This document shows, piece by piece, positions 25,762-33,915 of a stretch of 64,000 bases of DNA; positions within the stretch are counted from its first letter, which is position 1, and every line of letters begins with the position of its first letter. The position numbers were made by a program, and so were the translations under genes. The DNA is from Streptomyces sp. NBC_00223 (GTDB lineage Bacteria > Actinomycetota > Actinomycetes > Streptomycetales > Streptomycetaceae). The DNA lies in assembly GCF_036199905.1 (NCBI RefSeq), contig NZ_CP108109.1, forward strand, positions 5,641,501 through 5,705,500. Reading direction: 5' to 3'. Under the pieces are notes generated by a model. That model made no database searches and had not been told where the DNA came from. It saw nothing but the letters and a program-made list of their open reading frames with translations.

Positions 25762-25823
25762 TGGCACGACTGACAGAGCGACTGACAGAGCGACCGGCGG
25801 AACGACTGGCGGAACGACCCTGA
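25761..25823 (+). CDS. 20-codon ORF linking SRAP and hydrolase genes
   Basis: ATG 25761 overlaps the SRAP stop in TGATG. The stop TGA (25821-25823) overlaps the next gene's ATG in a second TGATG. The peptide is MARLTERLTERPAERLAERP, built from a 12-base tandem repeat (GACTGACAGAGC and variants). The first ten bases, ATGGCACGAC, are the same as the first ten bases of the following hydrolase gene, so the insert looks like a duplicated gene start plus slippage. It may serve only to carry terminating ribosomes to the hydrolase start. Confidence 0.5.
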   Translation: MARLTERLTERPAERLAERP

Positions 25824-26497
25824 TGGCACGACCCGAACGGACCGCCGCCCTCGTCCCCACCCCGCACCGCGACGCCCGGATCATCTGGCACCCGGCCGTA
25901 CGCCCCCGCGCGGTCCTGGCGCTCGGGCACGGCGCCGGCGGCGGGGTCGAGGCGCGCGACCTGGTGGCGCTGGCCGCCGCCCTGCCTCCGCACGGGGTGA
26001 CCGTGGCGCTGGTCGAGCAGCCCTGGCGGGTGGCGGGCAAGAAGCTCGCGCCCGCCCCGAAGACACTGGACGCCGCGTGGGCCGCGCTGTGGCCCGCGCT
26101 CACCGCGCCCGGACCGCCGGTCGTCGCGGGCGGGCGCAGCGCCGGAGCGCGGGTGGCCTGCCGTACGGCAGGGGAGCTGGGCGCCGCGGCCGTACTCGCG
26201 CTGGCCTTCCCGCTGCACCCGCCGGGCCGGCCGGAGCGGAGCCGGGCCGAGGAGCTGACCGGCGCGGCCGGCGTACTGCCGCTGCTCACCGTGCAGGGCG
26301 GCAACGACCCCTTCGGGCGGCCCGACGAGTTCCCCGGGGGACACACCCCGGTGGAGGTGCCGTACGGCGACCACGGCTTCGCGGTGCCCAAGCGGGCCGC
26401 GCTCACCCAGGAGGCGGCGCTGGCCGTTCTGACCTCGGCCGTCACCGATTGGCTCACCGGGCTCGGACACGCCCGCGCGCGCTCCGGCGGGAGCTGA
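25823..26497 (+). CDS. Alpha/beta-family hydrolase
   Basis: This 224-residue alpha/beta hydrolase has an oxyanion region GHGAGGG (~residue 36) and the nucleophile elbow GGRSAGAR (Ser ~105). A likely acid Asp lies in GGNDPFGRPDEF and the catalytic His in GDHGFAVPK. This matches the KANL2-like bacterial hydrolase family. The substrate is unknown. It is coupled through the 20-codon ORF to the SRAP gene, so both may serve DNA-damage or stress conditions, but no chemistry links them. Confidence 0.85.
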   Translation: MARPERTAALVPTPHRDARIIWHPAVRPRAVLALGHGAGGGVEARDLVALAAALPPHGVTVALVEQPWRVAGKKLAPAPKTLDAAWAALWPALTAPGPPVVAGGRSAGARVACRTAGELGAAAVLALAFPLHPPGRPERSRAEELTGAAGVLPLLTVQGGNDPFGRPDEFPGGHTPVEVPYGDHGFAVPKRAALTQEAALAVLTSAVTDWLTGLGHARARSGGS

Positions 26498-26565
26498 CCG
26501 CCCGCTCGCACCCCCCGGTCCGCGCGCGGGCGCCCGGCCACGGCCCGTGCGCCCTTCTCGTCCCC

Positions 26566-26592
26566 GGGAATGACGACAGTGGTGACGGTGTT
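26566..26592 (+). promoter_or_regulatory. SigR-dependent autoregulatory promoter (sigRp2-like)
   Basis: GGGAAT (26566-26571) and GTT (26590-26592) are separated by exactly 18 bases, the established Streptomyces SigR consensus. Transcription would start near 26598. This is about 280 bases upstream of the main sigR start and 55 bases before an in-frame ATG at 26653. Confidence 0.88.
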
Positions 26593-26877
26593 GTGCCAGG
26601 CGACAGGGCCGCGAGAGCGGTCTCGGAGCACGGTGAGAGAGGCAGCAGCCGCATGGTTTCAGCCGCATGCCGGCCACGCGAGCAGGCGACAGCGCAGGCC
26701 ACCGCCGAGGCGGCCGGGCACGCCACTCCACAGCCGGATCTCACCGCGCCGTACCTGAACTGGAGCGAGTGGTCCCCCAAGGACGACGGCAAGGGCGGAC
26801 CCGGCACGTCGATGCCCCGTGCAATATCCTCCGAAACGAGCGTGTCCACTCTCGGGCGCGCTGGAGTTTCTGAGGAG

Positions 26878-27543
26878 GTGGGTCCGGTCACCGGCACCGA
26901 CGACAGCACGGCGGAAACCGCGGGTGCGTCCGGTCAGGCGGCACACGAGAGCGACGCCGAGCGCAGCGAGCGCTTCGAGCGGGACGCCCTGGGCTTCCTC
27001 GACCAGATGTACTCGGCCGCGCTGCGGATGACCCGCAATCCGGCCGACGCGGAGGACCTGGTGCAGGAGACGTACGCGAAGGCGTACGCGTCCTTCCACC
27101 AGTTCCGTGAGGGCACCAACCTCAAGGCATGGCTCTACCGCATTCTCACCAACAGCTTCATCAACTCCTACCGCAAGAAGCAGCGTGAACCGCTGCGCAG
27201 CGGCTCGGAGGAGATCGAGGACTGGCAGCTGGCCAGGGCCGAGTCGCACATGTCGACCGGTCTGCGGTCCGCCGAGGCACAGGCGCTCGACCATCTGCCC
27301 GACTCCGATGTGAAGTCGGCGCTCCAGACCATCCCCGAGGAGTTCCGCATCGCGGTCTACCTCGCGGATGTCGAGGGCTTTGCCTACAAGGAGATCGCGG
27401 ACATCATGGGAACACCCATCGGCACGGTGATGTCCCGACTGCACCGCGGACGTCGCCAGTTGCGCGAACTGCTGGAGGACTACGCCCGGGACCGCGGGCT
27501 CGTTCCCGCGGGCGCGGCGGATGAGAAGGGCGCGGAGTCATGA
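26878..27543 (+). CDS. sigR: RNA polymerase sigma factor SigR (thiol-stress)
   Basis: This 221-residue ECF sigma factor has region 2 (ALGFLDQMYSAALRMTRNPA, DLVQETYAKAYASFHQF) and region 4 (RIAVYLADVEGFAYKEIADI, GTPIGTVMSRLHRGRRQL). It directs the disulfide-stress regulon and is held by the zinc anti-sigma RsrA encoded next. The GTG at 26878 gives the standard form; GGAG at 26863-26866 is the nearest spaced ribosome site. The frame is open upstream to ATG 26653, which has GAGAGAGG 10 bases before it. That would add 75 residues and correspond to the unstable longer isoform known in S. coelicolor. The stop overlaps rsrA by four bases (ATGA). Confidence 0.95.
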   Translation: MGPVTGTDDSTAETAGASGQAAHESDAERSERFERDALGFLDQMYSAALRMTRNPADAEDLVQETYAKAYASFHQFREGTNLKAWLYRILTNSFINSYRKKQREPLRSGSEEIEDWQLARAESHMSTGLRSAEAQALDHLPDSDVKSALQTIPEEFRIAVYLADVEGFAYKEIADIMGTPIGTVMSRLHRGRRQLRELLEDYARDRGLVPAGAADEKGAES

Positions 27544-27869
27544 GCTGTGGCCACGCACACGAGACGGACTGCTCCGAGGTGCTGGACCACCTCTACGAGT
27601 ATCTCGACGACGAGATGTCCGCCGACTCCTGCGCCAAGTTCCGGGAGCACTTCGAGGAGTGCCACCCGTGCCTGGAGAAGTACGGGCTCGAACAGGCCGT
27701 GAAGAAACTGGTGAAACGCTGCTGCGGATCGGACGACGTACCGGCCGATCTGCGCTCGAAGGTGATGATGCGGATCGAGCTGATCCGTACCGGCGAGGTC
27801 GACGCCGACCCGGAGGTCATCACCTCCGCCGAGACCGGGGCCGGGGCCGCCGAGGCGTCCTCCGCCTGA
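27540..27869 (+). CDS. rsrA: Redox-sensing anti-sigma factor RsrA
   Basis: This 109-residue zinc anti-sigma protein binds SigR and lets go when thiols oxidise. The key residues all fall at the known positions: Cys11, His37, Cys41 and Cys44 (motif HFEECHPC), with Cys3, Cys31, Cys61 and Cys62 also conserved. Oxidation forms the Cys11-Cys44 type disulfide and expels zinc. The ATG overlaps the sigR stop, so the pair is translationally coupled. A strong terminator follows at 27933. Confidence 0.96.
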   Translation: MSCGHAHETDCSEVLDHLYEYLDDEMSADSCAKFREHFEECHPCLEKYGLEQAVKKLVKRCCGSDDVPADLRSKVMMRIELIRTGEVDADPEVITSAETGAGAAEASSA

Positions 27870-27932
27870 GCCGTCCTTGAGCCGTCCGGCTGCCCGGACG
27901 GCCGTACAGTCCCGCCTCATGTCCACTCGCGA

Positions 27933-27966
27933 CGCCCTGTGTCACCCGTACGGATGACACAGGGCG
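27933..27966 (+). terminator. Terminator after sigR-rsrA
   Basis: CGCCCTGTGTCA (27933-27944) pairs perfectly with TGACACAGGGCG (27955-27966). The ten-base loop includes CCGTACGG. A short T-containing tail (TCTGCTTGTT) follows. Confidence 0.88.
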
Positions 27967-28250
27967 TCTGCTTGTTCCGCTGTTCGCCCTCCGCCGCGCT
28001 TTGTGCCCCGGAGCACCCGCCCGTCCGGGCTGCCCGCACGCCCGCGACCTGCGCATGGTTGGATGCCGGTGCGGATGGCAAGGAGGTCGGGTGAGGACGC
28101 CCGCTCAACGGTGAGCGGCGGACCGTCCGGGGTCGGGCTGAGACCACGGCCAAAATGTGCAAGGTTGGTGTCGTACGGGGGGACGTGAACGTGGTGCGGG
28201 AAGGCGACGTCCTGGCAGCGACGGACTGAGCGGGCAGGCGGGAAACGACG
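27967..28250. other. Intergenic region before TPR gene
   Basis: This stretch carries no supported gene. A GTG-started 14-codon ORF (28185-28229) with GGGGGGA upstream is in the same frame as the TPR gene and ends in TGA 21 bases before it. It may be a leader or chance. The TPR promoter is probably in the AT-richer segment near 28150-28175. Confidence 0.45.
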
Positions 28251-29246
28251 TTGAAGATCTTCGGCAGAGTGCGGCACCGGCCGTCGCCCACGTGGCGCCA
28301 GGCCACCGACCGGGCGTTCACGCTGATCGACGACGGCCGCTACGAGGACGCGGGCGCTCTCCTCACCCGGGCCGCCGACCTGGAGCCGTGGCTCTCGGAG
28401 TCCTGGTACAACCTCGCGCTGCTGCACAAGTTCCGGCACGACTGGGCGCAGGCCCGGATCGCCGGGCTGCGGGCCGTCGCGCTGCTCGACCGCTCGGTCG
28501 GCGCCCCCGACTGGTGGAACCTCGGCATCGCCGCCACCGCCCTCCAGGACTGGCCGCTGGCCCGCCGCGCCTGGCAGGCGTACGGGCTGCGGATGCCCGC
28601 GGGCACCGCCGACCGCACCGGTGAGGAGTCGGTGCGCCTGCCGCTGGGCAGCGCCGCCGTACGGCTGTCGCCCGAGGGCGAGGCCGAGGTGGTGTGGGGC
28701 CGAAGGCTCGACCCGGCGCGCATCGAGGTGCTCTCCATCCCGCTGCCGTCCTCCGGCCGCCGCTGGGGCGAGGTCGTACTTCACGACGGTGTGCCGCACG
28801 GCGAGCGGACCACCGCCGCGGGCGCGGTCTACCCGGTCTTCGACGAGATCGAGCTGTGGGCGCCGTCCCCGGTGCCGACCTGGCTGGTCCTGCTGGAGGC
28901 GGCCACCGAGTCCGACCGCGACGCCCTGGAACGGCTGGCCGCCGAGGCCGGTTACGCGGCGGAGGACTGGTCGGCGTCCGTACGCCTGCTGTGCCGCACC
29001 TGCTCGGAGAGCCGGATGCCCACCGACGACGGCTCCTCGGCCACCCGCGACCCGCACGACCACGGCGAACCAGGACACCCGGGCCACCTCAGCCATCTCA
29101 GCCAGCACAGCGAGGGCCTGCGGTGGACCCCCGAGCGCGAGTGCGGGATCGCCGCGCCCGCCGACCTGGTCCGCGGACTGCTGGAGAGCTGGGTCGCCGA
29201 CAGCCCGGACACCCGCGACTGGCGGGACCTGGAAGAGGTCTGCTGA
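28251..29246 (+). CDS. TPR-domain protein
   Basis: This 331-residue protein has tetratricopeptide-like helices in residues ~15-115 (AFTLIDDGRYEDAGALLTRA, SESWYNLALLHKFRHDWAQA, DWWNLGIAATALQDWPLARR). A beta-rich domain and a Cys-containing segment (LLCRTCSES) follow, then a His/Asp-rich loop (HDHGEPGHPGHLSHLSQH) that could bind metal. The TTG start at 28251 is forced by an in-frame stop at 28227; AGGCGGG lies eight bases upstream. It is conserved in Streptomyces next to sigR-rsrA and def. The role is unknown. Confidence 0.8.
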   Translation: MKIFGRVRHRPSPTWRQATDRAFTLIDDGRYEDAGALLTRAADLEPWLSESWYNLALLHKFRHDWAQARIAGLRAVALLDRSVGAPDWWNLGIAATALQDWPLARRAWQAYGLRMPAGTADRTGEESVRLPLGSAAVRLSPEGEAEVVWGRRLDPARIEVLSIPLPSSGRRWGEVVLHDGVPHGERTTAAGAVYPVFDEIELWAPSPVPTWLVLLEAATESDRDALERLAAEAGYAAEDWSASVRLLCRTCSESRMPTDDGSSATRDPHDHGEPGHPGHLSHLSQHSEGLRWTPERECGIAAPADLVRGLLESWVADSPDTRDWRDLEEVC

Positions 29247-29383
29247 GGCCCGGTACGGCCCCCCACGGGCCGCTGCGCCGCCGCGTACCGGCCCGGAGCG
29301 CCGGGATACCCGGGACGGCCGCCGCCGCGGCCCCGTACCCTTGACGGGTCAGCCACAGGGTTCCGGGAAGGCGTACGTCGGAG

Positions 29384-30007
29384 ATGTCCCAGCAGCACAC
29401 TGAGCAAGACCTCGAATTCGTCGACGACGTGACGGACGCCGAGGCGCGCGAGCAGGCGTACCGGGAGCGCGGCGCCGTCCGTCCGATCACCGTGGTCGGC
29501 AACCCGGTGCTGCACCGCGAGTGCCAGGACGTCACCTCCTTCGACGAGGAGCTGGCCGCGCTCGTCGACGACATGTTCGCCAGCCAGCGCGCCGCCGAGG
29601 GCGTGGGCCTGGCCGCCAACCAGATCGGCGTCGACCTCAAGCTCTTCGTCTACGACTGCCCCGACGACGACGGCGACCGGCACGTCGGCGCGGTGTGCAA
29701 CCCGGTGCTGGAGGAACTGCCCGCGGACAGCCGCCGGCTGGACGACTCCAACGAGGGCTGCCTGTCCGTCCCCGGCGCCTACATGGAGGTGCCGCGCCCG
29801 GACTACGCGATCGTGCGCGGCCAGGACATCCAGGGCAACCCGGTGCGGGTGCACGGCCGCGGCTACTTCGCCCGCTGCCTCCAGCACGAGACCGACCACG
29901 TCTACGGCCGCCTCTACCTCGACCGCCTCTCCAAGCGCGACCGCAAGGACGCCCTGCGGCAGATGGCCGAGGCCACCCCGAGGTTCGAGACCGTCCCCAA
30001 CGACTGA
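29384..30007 (+). CDS. def: Peptide deformylase
   Basis: Peptide deformylase removes the formyl group from nascent proteins. The 207-residue protein has all three metal-site motifs: GVGLAANQ (~residue 74), EGCLSVPG (~125) and QHETDH (~167, with the two His ligands). An N-terminal extension of ~35 residues precedes the catalytic fold, as in many actinobacterial paralogues. It is convergent with nrdB, with a shared hairpin at 30014 between them. Confidence 0.96.
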   Translation: MSQQHTEQDLEFVDDVTDAEAREQAYRERGAVRPITVVGNPVLHRECQDVTSFDEELAALVDDMFASQRAAEGVGLAANQIGVDLKLFVYDCPDDDGDRHVGAVCNPVLEELPADSRRLDDSNEGCLSVPGAYMEVPRPDYAIVRGQDIQGNPVRVHGRGYFARCLQHETDHVYGRLYLDRLSKRDRKDALRQMAEATPRFETVPND

Positions 30008-30013
30008 AGGGCC

Positions 30014-30047
30014 CCGTCCCGGGCGGCGCGCGGCCGGCCCGGGACGG
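30014..30047. terminator. Bidirectional terminator between def and nrdB
   Basis: CCGTCCCGGGC (30014-30024) pairs perfectly with GCCCGGGACGG (30037-30047). It lies in the 94-base gap between the convergent genes. Confidence 0.85.
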
Positions 30048-30101
30048 AACCCCTCAGCTCAGTGCTGGTTCAGATGTCAGAGCCGGATGTCAGAACCGGA
30101 C

Positions 30102-31154
30102 TCAGAAGTCCTCGTCCAGGTCCACCGTGCCCTCGACGGCGATCTGGTACGCCGACGGGCGCCGCTCGAAGAAGTTCGTCAGCTCCTGCACACCCTGCAA
30201 CTCCATGAAGGAGAACGGGTTCGCCGAGCCGTAGACGGGCGCGAAGCCGAGCCGGGTGAGCCGCTGGTCGGCCACGCACTCCAGATACTCGCGCATCGAC
30301 TCGGTGTTCATACCCGGCAGCCCGTCCCCGCACAAGTCCTTGCCGAACTGCAGCTCCGCCTCGACCGCTTCCCGCAGCATGTCGGTGACCTGCTGCTGGA
30401 GGGCGTCGTCGAAGAGCTCCGGCTCCTCCTTGCGCACGGTGTCCACCACGTCGAAGGCGAAGCTCATGTGCATCGTCTCGTCACGGAACACCCAGTTGGT
30501 GCCCGTCGCCAGGCCGTGCAGCAGCCCTCGGGAGCGGAACCAGTAGACGTACGCGAAGGCGCCGTAGAAGAACAGGCCCTCGATGCACGCCGCGAAGCAG
30601 ATCAGATTGAGCAGGAAGCGGCGCCGGTCGGCCTGCGACTCCAGGCGGTCGATCTTCTCCACCGAGTCCATCCAGCGGAAGCAGAACTGCGCCTTCTCAC
30701 GGATCGACGGGATGTTCTCGACCGCCGCGAAGGCCGCGTTGCGGTCCTCGTGGTCGGGCAGATAGGTGTCGAGCAGGGTCAGATAGAACTGGACGTGCAC
30801 GGCCTCCTCGAAGAGCTGACGGCTCAGATACAGCCGCGCCTCCGGGGAGTTGATGTGCTTGTAGAGGGTCAGCACCAGGTTGTTGGAGACGATCGAGTCG
30901 CCCGTGGCGAAGAACGCCACCAGGCGGCCGATCAGATGCTGCTCGGCCGGGCTCAGCTTGGCCAGGTCGGTGACGTCGGAGTGGAGGTCGACCTCCTCGA
31001 CGGTCCAGGTGTTCTTGATCGCGTCGCGGTAGCGCTCGTAGAAGTCCGGGTAGCGCATCGGACGCAGGGTGAGTTCGAAGCCCGGGTCGAGCAGGTTCTT
31101 GGTGACGGCGGCTGCCGCCGGTTCGGCCGGTGTGGCGGGGGTGACGGTGGACAT
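30102..31154 (-). CDS. nrdB: Class Ia ribonucleotide reductase small subunit
   Basis: NrdB generates the tyrosyl radical needed for dNTP synthesis by the oxygen-dependent class Ia enzyme. The 350-residue protein shows the radical motif EAVHVQFY (Glu117, His120, Tyr124), an early metal Asp in EEVDLHSD, and the later ligands in CIEGLFFYGAF and RDETMHMSF. The C-terminal tail (TVDLDEDF) is the acidic NrdA-binding peptide. Its ATG overlaps the nrdA stop by one base (TAATG). In S. coelicolor a third gene, nrdS, belongs to this operon; it is not present downstream here. Confidence 0.96.
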   Translation of the reverse strand: MSTVTPATPAEPAAAAVTKNLLDPGFELTLRPMRYPDFYERYRDAIKNTWTVEEVDLHSDVTDLAKLSPAEQHLIGRLVAFFATGDSIVSNNLVLTLYKHINSPEARLYLSRQLFEEAVHVQFYLTLLDTYLPDHEDRNAAFAAVENIPSIREKAQFCFRWMDSVEKIDRLESQADRRRFLLNLICFAACIEGLFFYGAFAYVYWFRSRGLLHGLATGTNWVFRDETMHMSFAFDVVDTVRKEEPELFDDALQQQVTDMLREAVEAELQFGKDLCGDGLPGMNTESMREYLECVADQRLTRLGFAPVYGSANPFSFMELQGVQELTNFFERRPSAYQIAVEGTVDLDEDF

Positions 31155-33580
31155 TACTGGCAGGCCTCGCAGGACTCGGGGTTTTCGAGAGAGCACGCGA
31201 CCGCGTCGGGGTCGGCGATCACGGGTACGGGGGTCTTGGCGGGCGCGGTCTGCGCCTGGGCCGCGCGGGCGATCCGGGTCGCGGGTCGTGACCGCAGGTA
31301 GTATGTGGTCTTGAGGCCCTGCTTCCACGCGTAGGCGTACATCGAGCTGAGCTTGCCGATCGTCGGCGTCTCCAGGAACAGGTTCAGCGACTGGCTCTGG
31401 TCGAGATACGGGGTGCGGGCCGCCGCCATGTCGATCAGGCCGCGCTGCGGGATCTCCCACGCCGTGCGGTACAGCGCCCGCACCTCCGCCGGAATCCAGC
31501 TGAAGCCCTGCACCGAGCCGTTGGCGTCGCGCAGCGCCTCCCGGGACTGCGCGTCCCACACGCCCAGCCGCTTCAGCTCGGCCACCAGGTAGGAGTTGAC
31601 CTGGAGGAACTCACCGGACAGCGTCTCGCGCTTGAAGAGGTTGGAGACCTGCGGCTCGATGCACTCGTAGACGCCCGCGATGGACGCGATGGTCGCGGTC
31701 GGGGCGATGGCCAGCAGCAGCGAGTTGCGCATACCGGTGGCCGCGATCCGGGCGCGCAGCGCCGCCCAGCGCTCCGGCCAGTGGAACTCCACGCCGTAGT
31801 GGTCGGGGTGCAGCACCCCGGCGGCCGCGCGGGTCTCCTGCCACGCGGGCAGCGGGCCGCCGCGCTCGGCGAGGTCGGCCGACGCCTCGTACGCGGCGAG
31901 CATGATCCGCTCGGCGATCCGGGTGGACAGCGCCTTCGCCTCGGGGGAGTCGAAGGGCAGCCCCAGCTTGAAGAACACGTCCTGGAGGCCCATCACGCCC
32001 AGACCCACCGGACGCCAGCGGGAGTTGGAGCGGCCGGCCTGCTCGGTCGGGTAGAAGTTGATGTCCACCACACGGTCGAGGAAGGTCACCGCGGTGCGCA
32101 CGGTCGCGTCCAGCCGCGCCCAGTCGATCCGGTCCCCGGCCTCGTCCGGTGCCCCCTCCCGCGTGACGAAGGCGCTCAGACTGACCGAGCCGAGGTTGCA
32201 GACGGCCGTCTCGGAGTCGTCGGTGACCTCCAGGATCTCGGTGCACAGATTCGAGGAGTGCACGGTACGGCCGGGCAGCGCGGTCTGGTTGGCCGTACGG
32301 TTCGAGGCGTCCTTGAAGGTCATCCAGCCCTGGCCGGTCTGCGCCAGGGTGCGCATCATCCGTCCGTACAGCTCGCGGGCCTGGACCGTGCGCTGGGCCA
32401 GTCCGGCGGCCTCGGCGGCCCGGTAGGCGGCGTCGAAGTCGTCGCCCCACAGGTCGACCAGCTCGGGCACGTCGGCCGGCGAGAAGAGCGACCAGGGGCC
32501 GTCCGCCTCGACCCGGCGCATGAACTCGTCCGGCACCCAGTGCGCGAGGTTGAGGTTGTGGGTGCGGCGGGCGTCCTCGCCGGTGTTGTCCCGCAGTTCG
32601 AGGAACTCCTCGATGTCGGAGTGCCAGGTCTCCAGGTAGACCGCGGCCGCGCCCTTGCGGCGGCCGCCCTGGTTGACCGCCGCGACCGAGGCGTCCAGCG
32701 TCTTGAGGAAGGGCACGATGCCGTTGGAGTGCCCGTTGGTGCCGCGGATCAGCGAACCGCGCGAGCGGACCCGGGAGTAGGGCAGGCCGATGCCGCCCGC
32801 GTGCTTGGAGAGCCGGGCCACCTGGTGGTAGCGGTCGTAGATCGAGTCCAGCTCGTCCAGCGGGGAGTCCAGCAGATAGCACGAGGACATCTGCGGGTGC
32901 CGGGTGCCGGAGTTGAAGAGGGTGGGGGAGCTGGGCAGGTAGTCCAGGGCGCTCATCAGCCGGTAGAGCGCGGCGACCTCGTCCAGCGCGCGGGAGGTGT
33001 CGTCCTCGGCGAGACCGGCCGCGACCCGGAGCATGAAGTGCTGCGGGGTCTCGATGACCTGCCGGGTGATCGGGTGGCGCAGCAGATAGCGGCTGTGCAG
33101 GGTGCGCAGGCCGAAGTAGCCGAAGCGGTCGTCGGCGCCCGCGTCGAGCGCGTCGTCCACCAGGGCGTCGAGCCGGGCCGCGTGCAGGGTGACGAAGTCG
33201 GCCGTGCGGTCGGCGATCAGGCCCTCGCGGTGGCCGACGGCGATCGAGGCGGAGAAGGACACCGCGCCCTGGCCGGCCGCCTCCTCGGCGATGGTCTCGG
33301 TCAGCAGCCGGGCGGCCAGCCGGGAGTACGCCGGGTCCTCGGAGATCAGCCCGGCGGCGGCCTCGGTGGCCAGGGAGCGCAGCTCGGCCGCGTCGGAGGC
33401 GGCGTTGCGGCCGCGCAGCGCGGACGCGGCGACCCGGCCGGGGTCGGTGTCGGGGAGATCGGCGGTGAGCCGTACGAGGTGACGGAGCAGTTCGGCGCCG
33501 GGGCCGTCGTCGGAGTGCGGCGCCCGGGGGCGCGCGATGCCGAGGTCGGCTGTGGCGGGATCTGCGGGGGCGATGGTCAC
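31154..33580 (-). CDS. nrdA: Class Ia ribonucleotide reductase large subunit
   Basis: NrdA reduces ribonucleoside diphosphates. The 808-residue protein has the active-site region SSNLCTEILEVTDDSETAVC (then NLGSVSLS), the catalytic stretch around NLNLAHWVPDEFMRRV, and a radical-transfer Tyr pair region near GLIDMAAARTPYLDQSQSLN. The C-terminal redox tail is CSLENPESCEACQ. The GTG at 33580 has GAGGGAG ten bases upstream and fits better than upstream ATGs. The long leader carries a cobalamin riboswitch and the promoter carries two NrdR boxes, so the operon should be off when B12 supports the class II enzyme. Confidence 0.96.
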   Translation of the reverse strand: MTIAPADPATADLGIARPRAPHSDDGPGAELLRHLVRLTADLPDTDPGRVAASALRGRNAASDAAELRSLATEAAAGLISEDPAYSRLAARLLTETIAEEAAGQGAVSFSASIAVGHREGLIADRTADFVTLHAARLDALVDDALDAGADDRFGYFGLRTLHSRYLLRHPITRQVIETPQHFMLRVAAGLAEDDTSRALDEVAALYRLMSALDYLPSSPTLFNSGTRHPQMSSCYLLDSPLDELDSIYDRYHQVARLSKHAGGIGLPYSRVRSRGSLIRGTNGHSNGIVPFLKTLDASVAAVNQGGRRKGAAAVYLETWHSDIEEFLELRDNTGEDARRTHNLNLAHWVPDEFMRRVEADGPWSLFSPADVPELVDLWGDDFDAAYRAAEAAGLAQRTVQARELYGRMMRTLAQTGQGWMTFKDASNRTANQTALPGRTVHSSNLCTEILEVTDDSETAVCNLGSVSLSAFVTREGAPDEAGDRIDWARLDATVRTAVTFLDRVVDINFYPTEQAGRSNSRWRPVGLGVMGLQDVFFKLGLPFDSPEAKALSTRIAERIMLAAYEASADLAERGGPLPAWQETRAAAGVLHPDHYGVEFHWPERWAALRARIAATGMRNSLLLAIAPTATIASIAGVYECIEPQVSNLFKRETLSGEFLQVNSYLVAELKRLGVWDAQSREALRDANGSVQGFSWIPAEVRALYRTAWEIPQRGLIDMAAARTPYLDQSQSLNLFLETPTIGKLSSMYAYAWKQGLKTTYYLRSRPATRIARAAQAQTAPAKTPVPVIADPDAVACSLENPESCEACQ

Positions 33581-33624
33581 GGTGGCTGTTCTCCCTCGTA
33601 CGGCGGCGGCCGCGCGGGGAGTTG

Positions 33625-33650
33625 ACGGCGACGGGGGCGTGCGTCGCCGT
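33625..33650 (-). promoter_or_regulatory. Hairpin in nrdA leader, candidate expression platform
   Basis: ACGGCGACG and CGTCGCCGT form a perfect nine-pair stem with an eight-base loop. It sits between the B12 aptamer and the nrdA start, where an expression platform would be. No T run follows, so the mechanism cannot be told from sequence. Confidence 0.55.
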
Positions 33651-33724
33651 GCGGGGGCGGGCATGCCGAACCGTGTCCGCCGGCCCAATCCGCGAGGCCC
33701 GGACAGAACGCGCCCGCGGACGGG

Positions 33725-33838
33725 CGAGCGCGGCGGCCGGCAGGCGATCGGGCTGTGCGGGGCGCTTGGGCGCGCGGCCGCTCACCGTTGCGGGGCAGCG
33801 CCGGATTCGCACCGGCTTCCCCTGCGGGCAGCGGAGTT
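33725..33838 (-). ncRNA. Cobalamin (B12) riboswitch of nrdAB
   Basis: On the minus strand the aptamer core reads AGGGGAAGCCGGTGCGAATC then CGGCGCTGCCCCGCAACGGT (33823-33784), the hallmark of cobalamin riboswitches. The B12 box AGCCCGATCGCCTGCCGGC lies at 33754-33736. Borovok and colleagues showed that B12 represses the S. coelicolor class Ia operon through such a leader. The outer stem boundaries here are approximate. Confidence 0.92.
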
Positions 33839-33839
33839 G

Positions 33840-33845
33840 AGCATA
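33840..33845 (-). promoter_or_regulatory. Probable nrdA -10 element
   Basis: TATGCT on the minus strand overlaps the proximal NrdR box. It would start transcription near 33833, just at the beginning of the riboswitch. The -35 (CTGATA-like, near 33862-33867) is weak. Confidence 0.5.
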
Positions 33846-33856
33846 CATGTTGTGGC
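33841..33856. promoter_or_regulatory. NrdR box, proximal
   Basis: GCATACATGTTGTGGC has the central ACATGT (33845-33850) and a perfect TTGTG half. NrdR is the ATP/dATP-sensing ribonucleotide-reductase repressor. Together with the distal box the spacing is 31 bases, three helical turns, as known for this regulator. Confidence 0.82.
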
Positions 33857-33871
33857 GTGGGTATCAGGCAG

Positions 33872-33887
33872 GCCCACATGTTGTGTC
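33872..33887. promoter_or_regulatory. NrdR box, distal
   Basis: GCCCACATGTTGTGTC has the central ACATGT at 33876-33881, exactly 31 bases from the proximal box. The paired arrangement supports cooperative NrdR binding over the nrdA promoter. Confidence 0.82.
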
Positions 33888-33915
33888 GGCGTCGGTGCGC
33901 TCATTGCCGCTCGGG

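Noticed and set aside
28185..28229. 14-codon ORF (GTG start) before the TPR gene
   Set aside because: It has a G-rich site upstream and the same frame as the TPR gene, but there is no sign of conservation or function.
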